Notes under the pieces: generated by a model
Told to the model about the DNA's origin: nothing
Seen by the model: only the letters and a program-made list of their open reading frames with translations
The model's database searches: none
Program-made: the position numbers and the translations under genes
Assembly: GCA_903772945.1 (NCBI GenBank)
Contig: CAICTM010000302.1
Location: 1-64,000 of the forward strand
DNA: 64,000 nt
Source of the DNA: Seminavis robusta
Taxonomy: Eukaryota; Bacillariophyta; Bacillariophyceae; Naviculales; Naviculaceae
Direction of reading: 5' to 3'
In this document: positions 34,188-44,200 of the stretch, piece after piece
Layout of the letters: each line of letters starts with the position of its first letter
How positions within the stretch are numbered: position 1 is the stretch's first letter

Positions 34188-34438
34188 TATCTCCATCAGA
34201 ATTGTCGACCACAAGTGGGTTGGTAGTTTTTTTTTAAGGCAGACTACCAGTACCTATCTGGTCCGGAGGGCCTTTGTATGAATTGAGCCCCAGGGCCCAA
34301 GCAACTGAGATATTTATGTGGGTGGTCGCACGTCACGTCACGAGGGGAACAGCCTTCAGTGTCATCAAAACAAGAGGATAGGCTACCTCATAGAAGCACG
34401 ACTATCTCCATCAGAATTGTAGACCACAATTGGGTTGG
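34188..34438 (+). repeat. 36-bp direct repeat, 215 bp apart
   Basis: Copies at 34188-34223 and 34403-34438 share TATCTCCATCAGAATTGT then GACCACAA.TGGGTTGG, with two differences. In one frame both code SIRIVDH.WVG, so they could be relics of a duplicated exon. Confidence 0.65.
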
Positions 34439-34775
34439 GAAAAAGCTGAAGCTCGCGGTTGATGACGACCGCAAACTGGTTGACGAGGAGGGCAGGGTTG
34501 GTAAGGGTTGTAAGACAAATCGTAGGAGACCTCTTACGGCCAAAGGTCCGCCACGACAACTGGAGAGTAGTCGAGGAGTCGAGTCGGTACGAAAGGCCGA
34601 GGCAACACGTTGGTCATGGTGGGCACGACCTTGGTTACGAAGAGCTTCGTTGATGGTGGGAGGAGCAAAAAGAGGGGCATGGTGGGCAAAGGAATGCTTG
34701 TAGCAAGCAAACTGTACTAGTAGTACTTGTAGCTATCTAGCTAGCATGTAGTAATATAATTCATTTTCTTACAAG

Positions 34776-35030
34776 TCACTTGAACAAGGCTACAATATCT
34801 CCAAGTTTGGCCATCCCCATGACAGCCGTAAAGACTGCCAACCACACGACCACACCATTGAGCTTCTCGCCCAAACGGCAAAGCTTCTTGTCCACATGCT
34901 TGATCTCTTTCTTGACCTCCTTGATCTGCTCAGTGAACTTCTTGTCCAAGTCCTTGATCTGCTCAGTGACCTCCTTCATCGCTCCCTGCTTCCATCCTTG
35001 CTTCAATCCGTTCCAATGTTCAGTACTCAT
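34776..35030 (-). CDS. Small coiled-coil protein with C-terminal membrane span
   Basis: An 84-aa frame from ATG at 35030. Residues 15-55 form an amphipathic, Lys/Glu-rich helix with an internal repeat (EVTEQIKDLDKK / EVKKEIKHVDKK). Residues about 59-80 are hydrophobic (VVVWLAVFTAVMGMAKLG) and fit a single tail-anchor-like span. The coiled coil followed by a tail anchor is seen in the sequence; membrane location is inference. No homologue is recognised. Regular heptads make chance less likely, but the frame is short. Confidence 0.5.
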   Translation of the reverse strand: MSTEHWNGLKQGWKQGAMKEVTEQIKDLDKKFTEQIKEVKKEIKHVDKKLCRLGEKLNGVVVWLAVFTAVMGMAKLGDIVALFK

Positions 35031-35602
35031 AAAATTTTCTCCCGCTCCTCAATGCGAGTCACCCTTGTGTTCAGATCACCACCTTTATCACTGAATTTTG
35101 GAAGTGGTGGTCTTAAATGCAGAGGACCACCATGTTGACAAACGCCACACAATCGAATAATGGGAGTGACTGCTAGAAGGCCACAGAGGATGTGACAAGC
35201 AGAAGAAGAAGAAGTAGAGAATTCATGCTCATGTTGATACTACATGTAGTACTCAAATGGTGTTTGGTGGTACCGGTACCGGTACCGGTATTTAAACTAG
35301 TCCTTCGTTGATAGTATGGAGTTCCGCTTTAGTTCAGTTCGATTCATTCCTTCTTTTCTGCTCTGCTTGCTGCAATGGCAGAAGCCAGAAGACTGTGAAC
35401 TGACCTTTTTGTGGAAGGGACAACCAGCATGTCAAATGACAACGTAGTCAGAAACTTTCGAGCGTCAACTATCCCTTGCGATCAACCTGGTTATCCGGTG
35501 ACTCGGATTGTTGTTTGTGGTGATTTCTGTTTCCAAATCATGGGGTATCATCTCATCATCAGCATCTGCACCAGGCCCTCCTCGGTTGTCTTGGCCAATG
35601 AA

Positions 35603-35636
<34 letters not shown>

Positions 35637-36415
35637 TTTCATCTGCCTCGCTCCCAATGGCAATGGAATGGTGTGAAAAGCTGCACAATAGAGCTCTCAT
35701 GATGAGCAAACATGCAATACAGGAGGGTTGCGAATGATTGAATACTCGCTAGCTTCCGTAGATAATCAATAAACCACCTTCATCATTGAATAGTTGGTTG
35801 CCTCGGGCCTTCAAGCTCCGTTGAGACCTGGCTAGTCTAGTACATGTAGCTACTAGCTAGTAGACTTTGGCTCCCACCCCAGCCACGGCGATTTCGGATC
35901 TCGGATCTCGGGTCCGGTGGATCATGGAGCTCGGTGGAGCTCGGAGCTCGCTCGATCTCGGATCTCGGTGAATCTTGGCTGATCTGTGGGTGGATCTCGG
36001 CTGATCTGCCGGTACCCGTACCTACTAGCTAGTAGCTTGTAGTAGCTGGCTGGTGCGGTATCCTGTGCCTGACACAAGACATTTATTTCATGAAAAGGAA
36101 CCAGTCTAATCGAGCATCGGCTAGTACTACTAGCTAGCTAGTACTAGTACTACGTACTAGCTACCGGTAGCTAGCTAGTACGTCGTAGTTTTGCTTGCTT
36201 CATTGACAAGCAAGAGCTGAATTACAGGACCGGACAACACCCAGCATCAAACCTCTCCACTGGCTTTTTACAAAGTACGTCATTTGAAGGTTCCACGTGG
36301 ATCCATCCTGTCACTTCGGAACACGCACGTGGTCGCAACGAATGAAGGAAGAAAAAGATCTTTGGGATACTTTCTTCTCAGCCGTTGCGAGCGAACGCCA
36401 ACAACCTCACAAACA
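35031..36415. other. Intergenic region with microsatellite, GATCTCGG words and dense palindromes
   Basis: TACCGGTACCGGTACCGGTA lies at 35271-35290. A CGT microsatellite is at 35606-35636, inside a 108-codon open frame (35411-35737) that codes a Ser run and is not called. GATCTCGG repeats occur at about 35890-36005. A very dense run of CTAG/ACTAGT/GTAC palindromes lies at 36118-36190. Confidence 0.55.
36118..36190. repeat. Dense cluster of short palindromic words
   Basis: This 73-bp stretch is almost wholly made of CTAGCTAG, TACTAGTA, GTACTAG, TACGTA and TACCGGTA units in tandem or overlapping. It lies about 230 bp before the alpha/beta hydrolase start. Confidence 0.75.
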
Positions 36416-37726
36416 ATGATTAGCAGCAGTGCCAATGCCAATAATAATAACACGAGGTGTAACTCTGTGTTGCTGTTGCTACTGTACTTAGTAGTATTGT
36501 TCAAGATGTCGTCTGTACGCGTGGGTAGAATTTGTGTTTGCCAGGCCTTTGTTACCTCCAAGGCGGCTCCTCGTTTTCTTATCTCCAAGTCTACTAAGTT
36601 GATCAGCAGCAGAAGATTCTCCACGATTACCGTCCACGAGGAAAAACCGTTGGATGATCATGAGTCGTCGACGGACAATAGGAAACAGTCAAGTCAGATT
36701 GGCTTGTCTCTATTGGACACGAAATTGGGACAAACGAAGGAAGGCGTCGATTTGCTCGACGGATTGGACGTGTATTCCGTACCGGCGCTACAAGACCATC
36801 ATCCCTTGGCCGTCTACGGACTCGACAGTACCAATCCTACGTCCAACAACACGACAAAAAGATACCCCATCTTACTGCTGCACGGAAGAACCTGGTCCAG
36901 CGTCCCCGTCTACCATTTGCTGGGAGGAAATAATAATGTCTCCCAGTTTCTTAATAAGAGTGAGGAAAACGACGACCATGACGAAACGGTTCACGAAAGC
37001 AGATCCTTCATGGAAGCTCTACTCGAAAAAGGATTGCAGCCATATGCACTCGATTTTAGAGGATTTGGAGGAACTCCCGCCGATGACACGGGATACGTCG
37101 AACCTCATCGATGTGTTCAAGATGTTCAGACCGTCTTGCAATGGATGGCCAAACGACACAACACAAACACAAACACAAACACGAACGTAGAAATGCCCGC
37201 CTTATTGGGCTGGTCCCAAGGAGCCCTCGTGGCTCAATTGGTGGCACAATTTCATCCCACTTCGGTATCCAAATTGATACTCTACGGATCCATCTACGAT
37301 CCACTCGTCCGATATCCTAGAGAACCACTCTATCAGGTCAATTTGCCCAATACCAGTCAAATCACAAACACGTTCAACGATGCCATTGAAGATTTTACCG
37401 TACAAGGCAGTATTCCACCAGCACCAGCGGCACTCTTTGCCCAAGCCGCACTTGTCAGTGATCCCGTCAAGGCGGTTTGGAAACATTCCTATCAATTCAA
37501 CAATTGCGATCCCGCCCGTGTTCATACTCCTTGTTTGGTCGTGGCGGGAGATCAAGATCCTTATGCGCCGTTGCACGTCCAACAAGATTTGTTTTGCAAT
37601 TTAGGAAGAGGATCCGATCGCACTTGGAGTATTCTGGCGGGAGCCGATCATGCCGCCCATTTGCTCAATGATGTACGACAACGATTCGTCAATGTCGCCG
37701 TCAGTTTTGTTCAGAATGGTAAATAA
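36416..37726 (+). CDS. Alpha/beta hydrolase with N-terminal signal, possibly plastid-targeted
   Basis: A 436-aa single-exon protein. ATG at 36416 is the first in frame; the open frame extends upstream without a Met. Residues about 17-30 are hydrophobic (SVLLLLLYLVVLF), followed by VCQAF then a basic Ser-rich stretch. A Phe after an Ala-ending signal peptide resembles the diatom ASAFAP plastid motif; plastid import is inference. The hydrolase core shows LLLHGRTWSS (oxyanion region), LDFRGFGGT, the nucleophile elbow GWSQG with Ser267, GDQDPYAP with Asp381 and GADHAAH with His412. All three catalytic residues are in place. Family members cleave or form ester or related bonds; the substrate is unknown. 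It most resembles general carboxylesterase or haloperoxidase-like hydrolases. Confidence 0.8.
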   Translation: MISSSANANNNNTRCNSVLLLLLYLVVLFKMSSVRVGRICVCQAFVTSKAAPRFLISKSTKLISSRRFSTITVHEEKPLDDHESSTDNRKQSSQIGLSLLDTKLGQTKEGVDLLDGLDVYSVPALQDHHPLAVYGLDSTNPTSNNTTKRYPILLLHGRTWSSVPVYHLLGGNNNVSQFLNKSEENDDHDETVHESRSFMEALLEKGLQPYALDFRGFGGTPADDTGYVEPHRCVQDVQTVLQWMAKRHNTNTNTNTNVEMPALLGWSQGALVAQLVAQFHPTSVSKLILYGSIYDPLVRYPREPLYQVNLPNTSQITNTFNDAIEDFTVQGSIPPAPAALFAQAALVSDPVKAVWKHSYQFNNCDPARVHTPCLVVAGDQDPYAPLHVQQDLFCNLGRGSDRTWSILAGADHAAHLLNDVRQRFVNVAVSFVQNGK

Positions 37727-38671
37727 TAATAAAGAACAAGGCAGTAATAAGTAAGCAACATAAAACAAAATAAACGGGGAGAAGAACGAACTAACCAATA
37801 ACAACAAGACAGCAATCAACAGTTTTGAAACAAACAATGACACAACAATTCATGTGGTTGCTTGTGCTTAGCTTGCGAGCGAGGTAAGAGTAGTCCAAAA
37901 GTTTGCAATCCAACAGCTACAATAAATACATAAATAAAAATGCCATTGCTCTACTGGTTAAACTTTTTTCTTTGTCGCTCAAGTCAATTCAATGGCGTCG
38001 TGTCTTCCTCCGTTTCATTTCATTTCATTTCATTTCATTTGCTCGTGCTCCTGACATTGTCGTGCTGTCACAGCGTTTCCCATCATACAGTATCGTTGTC
38101 TTTCGTCGTGGATGTGGGGTCGTTTATTATGGGTGATGCATTGGCTGTCCTTGTTTGGCTCTTGCTTGCTTCACTCCTGATACAGTACTGCAGGAGAGTC
38201 CACAAGAACCAAACGCATTGCGTCATCATCTTGCATCGAACACTACATGCATCAGACCCGTCTCCCCCAACAGCACTTGACCTTCTTGACTTTTTGCCCG
38301 ATATGATATTATGTAGGCGCGACTCAATCTGTGGGCTGCAGAGTGTACTCGTTTTTTGTTTGTTTGTCAATGCAGTTGAGCATGCAGCTGATGGATGACA
38401 GGATGCGCCTGCAAAGGCGACTCTCTTATTCGGGTGATCTTCTGTCTCTAGCTAGTTCAGAGGCAGGCAAGCAAAAGCAGCATCCCTTACGAAGTGTCCG
38501 ACTAAACTCAAGAAGTACCAAACAGCCTTTGTCCCTTGCAAATCGTTGAATTAGGACTGTCAAAACAGATGGGGAGCGCGCTATGGTCTACTGTATACAT
38601 ATATATTGTGTTTGTCTATTATTAGTACGTGTATAGCTGGCTTCCTTTGCGCTCCCCGTAGCCTGCGTTCT
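37727..38671. other. Intergenic region
   Basis: It lies between the 3' end of the hydrolase (plus) and the 3' end of the basic protein (minus). An ATTTC microsatellite is at about 38012-38040. Open frames around 37903-38398 overlap it and have no motifs. Nothing else was seen. Confidence 0.5.
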
Positions 38672-39562
38672 TTAATGACAGGACGAGGATGACAATTTAC
38701 GCACTCGTTTGGGGCTGGATCGTTTCACTGCACTCCGTTCCGTGGTGCAATCCTCCGAGGCGATCTTGCGGGGCATTCGCTTACTGCGGCTCTTTCGGCT
38801 TGGTCGTGGTGCCACGGGTGACTTGTCGTCGTCGTCTGAGGATGACGTCCATCGTGCTGCATGCTTGGACGGGGACAAGGAGGCAGCCGAACGACTTCGG
38901 ACAATGTCCACGAGAAGCTCACAGCAGTCTTCATCTTGTAGTATATCCTTGAAAGGGATCTTTTTGGTTGGACGAGGTCGACTGCCACTGCCACTACTAG
39001 GAGTCAAAAGCTCACAGTCGTCTTGCAGGATATCCTTGTAAGGGACCGGTGCCTTTTTGGTGGGGCATGGGCGACTCCCGCGGTTCTTCAGCAAGGGTTG
39101 ATCCTTGCTGCTATCGCTAGTAATAGTTGTAGTACAAGTAGTAGTGCGAGCTGAACTCCTGCCACTGGCCGTGCCTCGTCTTCCACGTGAGCTTTCCTTG
39201 CGACGGAGCGGTTTGGGCATGGGATCACTGGCAGCACGTGACTTTGTACTGGCAGTACTGCTACTCCAGACGGCGTTCTTCTGAGGCTCTTGCTGCTGCT
39301 GCTGCTGAGGTCGGTTCCACTTGTGAAGGGCTTCGGATTGAATGCGGCGCAACACCAAGTTGTCAATGGAAGCTCTGGATCCGGACTTGTGCATCTTCTT
39401 AGTATGGGTAGAACTATTAGTAGAGTGGGGCTCTTCTGGAATCACCTGAACGTGAAGATTCATCATGTTGCACCGTTGGGCAAAGTTGTTGGTTTGAAGT
39501 GAGGCTGTCATCATCATTGTTGTTGTGTTGTTATTATGATTCCTGTTCATAGAAGGGATCAT
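38672..39562 (-). CDS. Basic Ser/Arg-rich protein with duplicated KDILQD motif, unknown function
   Basis: A 296-aa single-exon protein from ATG at 39562. It is largely disordered and rich in Ser, Arg and Lys. Two copies of a linear motif are plain: SRPCPTKKAPVPYKDILQD followed by DCELL, and SRPRPTKKIPFKDILQDED followed by CCELL, about 30 residues apart. A short conserved-looking helix LVLRRIQSEALHKW lies near residue 70. A CTG/CAG run codes polyglutamine. The basic patches could be nuclear localisation signals. The family is not recognised; the duplicated motif looks like a docking or degradation peptide, which is speculation. Confidence 0.65.
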   Translation of the reverse strand: MIPSMNRNHNNNTTTMMMTASLQTNNFAQRCNMMNLHVQVIPEEPHSTNSSTHTKKMHKSGSRASIDNLVLRRIQSEALHKWNRPQQQQQQEPQKNAVWSSSTASTKSRAASDPMPKPLRRKESSRGRRGTASGRSSARTTTCTTTITSDSSKDQPLLKNRGSRPCPTKKAPVPYKDILQDDCELLTPSSGSGSRPRPTKKIPFKDILQDEDCCELLVDIVRSRSAASLSPSKHAARWTSSSDDDDKSPVAPRPSRKSRSKRMPRKIASEDCTTERSAVKRSSPKRVRKLSSSSCH

Positions 39563-41210
39563 TGCTGTCTTCTTCTTCTTAGCTCTTGTGCTTGGTTTGT
39601 GAGATTAGATTGTTTTTATGAGCCTGCCTGGAGACAAAACGGAACCAAAAGGATGAAGGTAAACTGGTGGGTGACATCGGTTTCACTGTAGATTCGATGC
39701 AGTTCGGCTTCAACCAAAAAGCGAACCACGAAAGCTCCACGAACATGAAGAGTTCATGAAGAATAGAATGGGCCGCACCACCTGACTAGAGTGATTAACA
39801 CTCACATTCCGCTAATCCAACAATTAGTAATGACGAACAACAAAAGACACCTACAATCAGTCATGATGAACACCTAAAGACAGAGGAAGAGTTCCGAGCG
39901 AAGGCACCAATTCGAACCCCTCCTCTGTCCAACAAGCTGTCCAACAAAACCTGCCTCCACCCATAAGTTCCATTCCGGTAACCCATACCAGACAGCTCCT
40001 CCGTACTGGTACCGGTACTGTACGGCCGTACGTAAAATACGTAGAGCTGCAGTAAGTCGTAAGCGGTACTAGTAGTTGGAAGTGGTACCGTTGCCGGTAG
40101 AAAGACAGTCCAACCGGAGGGAGTACTAGCTAGCTAGTAGCTAGAAGCCATCAGAAATCTTAACGATCCAGCTGCGATCCACTGTCCTTTTTACAATACA
40201 CGATGTAATTGAATATCAGACCCTTCTGCTGGTTCTCTTCCTTCTCGTGGTTCAGAACTCCCGAGAAGACCACACCACCACGCAGGGCAAGGGGGCTCCC
40301 GAGCAACTCAATAAGCGTACAGCCCGGGCCCCTGGCTGGCTTCTCGACGAACAATCCCTGTATACATGTACTAGTATTCCGTATTAGTTCGCACCGTGTT
40401 GATTGGTGTTATAACCCAGGGGCAGGATTTTGGAAAAGAGGCCGATGCATTGGTGGAGCTAGATTCGCAGAAACTTGTTGAGGTTCTGGCACGGCATTCT
40501 TGTAGTATCCTTTGTTTGTTGCGAGTTGCCCTGCCTGCATGCCTTTTGGAGGGTGGCGTTGCTCTAGCTCAAGATGGCCGCAGGGGGGCATACGGATTAC
40601 AACGACCGGTCCCGGCGTTTGGTGAGATTTGATAGATTCCCTTATCTAGAGCCAGCAGCACGAGGCTGGAACTGGGAAAAGAAGCTGCACCCGATTTATT
40701 GTCTTCGTACTGAAGGTCGACGGCAACCGAGGCTTCACCGAACGTAGTAGCGGTACGTGCCATCTCCGGTGTGAGTTCAACAAGAAAGCAATGGGAAGAA
40801 GTGCCCATCATCATTCAAACCTGGATTGGTAACAATGGCAGTCACCGCTTACTTCATGAACACCCGTCATGTTGAAGTCGGTTGCCTAAAGTGCAATCCT
40901 GGCTTTATAGACTTCCAATCATCGTTGTCTTTCATTCCAGTGAGAGCATCTTCAAGTGCAGGAGAACCGCACCTCCCAACCTTGAAGCCAAGAGAGCCTG
41001 TGACTAGAGTGACACACAAGTGAAAAAGAGCCCTCGTGTAAACAGGAGGCTCAAGTTTGCCTAACCATATATTGACTCAAACGATCAGTGCGCATTCAAC
41101 TCCAAGTGCAGGTGTCAAGTCACCTGCTTAAAAATCCAGATCCGAGAAGTCACCGAAACAAAAACTATGAATTGTGTAGCCTGCATTGATGCCAAAACAA
41201 CACTAGATAG
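39563..41210. other. Intergenic region with a possible minus-strand gene
   Basis: The 39.6-40.1 kb part holds TACCGGTA, GTACGTA and CTAGCTAG words (40005-40040, 40120-40145) and no gene. Coding-like minus-strand segments at 40160-40814 are entered separately. From 40815 to 41210 nothing was recognised beyond the 3' flank of the helicase gene. Confidence 0.45.
40160..40814 (-). CDS. Possible multi-exon small gene, exon structure unresolved
   Basis: Two minus-strand frames look coding. The upstream one starts at ATG 40814 and reads MMMGTSSHCFLVELTPEMA, with LQYEDNKSGAASF further on. The downstream one ends at 40160 and contains LIELLGSPLALRGGVVFSG and LIFNYIVYCKKDSG. An intervening Pro-rich frame spans 40409-40591. 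I could not find a convincing set of splice sites to join them. No family is recognised, and a decayed gene is equally possible. Confidence 0.3.
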
Positions 41211-44200
41211 CTAGGGAATCGTGCCTGTTTCGGTGGAGAGCAATCCAATGACTCCATCCACCATTTGTTGTCGTTTGTCGTTGCCGCTTGTTCGGTGATG
41301 ATCCATGTGGAAACTCTGCAACAGTTTCTCCACTTGCGCTCGAACCTCTCGGAACATGACCCCAGATTGCGCCGCCATCGGCACTTCGATCCAGTCGTCA
41401 ATGATGACCTTTCGTTCCGTGTGCTTGACTATCACGGTGCCTCCAAACAAAAGCATGGCAAATGGGTGGATGAAACTACATGTGCATGCGAGGATACGCA
41501 AGAGGAACAAGTAATAAGTGGAATAGACCATGCACTAGCCACGGCAACTTTCAAACATGCATGCCTTGTTATGACGTACCATGTCGTTGAAACGGAGGTT
41601 CGATGCTGAGTGCCAAACTTTTCATGGAAAGCAATCCAAGACGTTGGATAGCGATGAGTTGTCTTCAATTTGGCATTCACCGACGCTGAATGAAAGAAAA
41701 GCCTTTCGTTTCGATGCCACAGCTGCCGTTCACCGGACCCACTGGGATTTGGAGCCAAGTAACCGACATTGGGGTACAGACCAGCACAAATGACAGAATG
41801 GACAACGTCAACGTTGCCTGTGTTTGCATTGTAGGAACTAGACAGCAATGATTGAGACAATGAGGCTCTCTTGTTGCCTCCATCTGCTTCTTTGCCGAGC
41901 TTCTTGCGGTCCAAAAAGCCAATACCCATGAGAAGCTCCATGAAGTGTCTTCGCGTGTCGGCGATTTCACGAAGGGCAGAAAAGCTCAAGTAGTTTTCAT
42001 AGCAGAAGCTTCGCGCCTTGGACACACCCTCCGACAAGGCTTTCTCGTATGCCTCCCACACATTGCAGAGTGTGAGAAAGTCAGAGTTCTCATCCCAAAA
42101 CTGTTTGTGTTTTGCCTTGGCTTGAAGTGCATCACTGACAAAGGCAGAGAACGGGGACTTGCAAGAAAGGCTGGCAGCAGCAGTCAGAACAGGATCGATG
42201 CACTTGAACAGAGATCCATAAAGCAAAATCTTGCCAAGGCGAACATCAACGGGCAGACGAGCAAGGTGGCGCCCTAGTGGTGTCAACTGCTCGGATTCCC
42301 TTCCCTTCGTCTTATCTGCAATCAAACTGATTGCTCCAACATCACAAAGAATTCGCAGCGCAGACCGAACTGCTTCCTCCGCAGGAGGTTGCGGCGTTTC
42401 TTGAAGAAACTCCATGCAGGAGGAGGCAAAGGATCCAGCCAGAATGCTAAGACAGACGTCCTCCAGGGGCACTCGTCGAATCTCTGGTTGGGCGTTCTCT
42501 TTCATTGTAGCTGTGTCAGTCCACGAGGAATACAATTTCAAACAAATGCCAGGCTGCACACGACCAGCTCGTCCAGCACGCTGCTTTGCGCTTGCTTGTG
42601 AGCACCAGTCGGTTACTAGTCTGCTTGTGGAAGTTCTCTTGTCCACACGCACTTCTCGAACCCTCCCGGCATCAATAACTAAAAAAACGAGGTGAGGGCC
42701 TCAAACGAAGCATGTTCAAATAGCGACGAGAACAACGACTCACCGCAGACAACGTCAGGAATCGTCACGCTCGTTTCTGAGAGAGAATAATACAACAATT
42801 ATTGTCAGCGTGGCTGTCTCGTGTAAGGACTCCTCGATCATGCCGTATCGTAGTAGTGTTCTCACCTGCGATGTTTGTCGCAAGTATCAGCTTTCGACAG
42901 CCCTTTCGGGGTTTCAAAAAAGCCCTTCGTTGGTCCTGAGGGGAAAGGGTTGAATGCATTGGTATGATATCGAATCGTTGTTTGTTTCCAAAGCTTGAGC
43001 TAGCCGCCAACCTCTCTGTGAGCGCTCGAATCTCTCCAAAACCTGGGAATCGAGTAGCAGGCGGAAGTGTAAGGGATGTGGAAGCGTAAGGGACACAAAC
43101 AACGTCTGTACAAAACATTTTCTCTGCCCTTACCTGGAAGGAACACGAGCACGGCACCATTGGAAAGATCAGCTCCTTCGGGCGGCAAAAGGTAATCATT
43201 TTGCTCGGGTTGAACGAGAAGCAAATGCAGGACGTCCTCAATCAAGTCATAATTGATGATCTCTTCATTCACGCGGGTCATGGACCTGTCAGGATTGGGT
43301 GAAGACAGCAAATGGTGAATCTTCGTGTTGATGTTCGGGGCATATAACGCATACTCAGCCGCATTCGTACCTCCTTGTCGACATTTTGTAGCCTGGATAA
43401 AAATCTTCGGGTAAATCTCCACTGTGTGCCCCGCCCTGGTCCAAGGAGTGCATCTCCTTGCGCTTTTCACCGCCCCTCGTTGTGATTGCAATCGATGCAG
43501 TGCCTCGATGACCGCGATCCTCGCGCAAAGCGTACCGCGATCCCTCCTCGACAATGTGGTTGGTTGCATCCAACATGTCTTCCCTACATAATTATATGAG
43601 CATGGTCAACCAAAAGTTAGAAATGATTGATGACGGAAACATCGAGCTCTTCACGGCAGTCTATCAATAGTACGGCACGGTACCCACATGTGAAATGTTG
43701 ACACTGGAAAGGTTCGACCTGGCACGTTCAGAACGGGTGCGCCCCCAAAGAAGGATGCAAACAACTTTGCATCCAAGGTTGCGGACATCTTTTTTGTCCA
43801 CAAAGGAGCCGTTAGTCCATTTACATGCAACCATTCTCTCTTTGTAGTAGCACAGCAGAACTTCAGTTCCTTACCAGTATTACTTTCAAATCTGGCCGTC
43901 CATTTCTCAAGAGCTTGCGAAGCATGACCAATAGACAATCCACCTATATGTATGGACCGTAACACAAATGTGTTGTAGTAGTCAGAATGAAAAAAGCCAA
44001 AGAGAAACTCCATATTGCACCTGCCATGCATACATGCATGCGTACTTACCTGGTATTGCCGTTCGTGCACCTCATCCACACAAACGTGAGAGATCCCTTT
44101 CAGCAGTGGATCGTCCTGAAGGCGACGCAAGACAACCCCCGTGGTGCAAAATAGCAGACGTGTCTTGGAGCTTCGTTTGGCTTCAAGACGAATTTGGTAC

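Larger units (their letters stand above)
33241..34775. other. Intergenic repeat-rich region
   Basis: A GATTC microsatellite lies at 33307-33330. A complex CGTAG/CTACG repeat follows at 33537-33882 and a 36-bp direct repeat at 34188-34223 / 34403-34438. A 114-codon open frame at 34359-34703 contains the second copy of that repeat but has no recognised motif. Confidence 0.5.

Noticed and set aside
35411-35737. A 108-codon frame with a Ser run
   Set aside because: The run comes from a CGT microsatellite. The rest shows no motif.
36284-36415. Upstream extension of the hydrolase frame by 44 codons
   Set aside because: It lacks an ATG. The Met at 36416 gives a sensible signal-like N-terminus.
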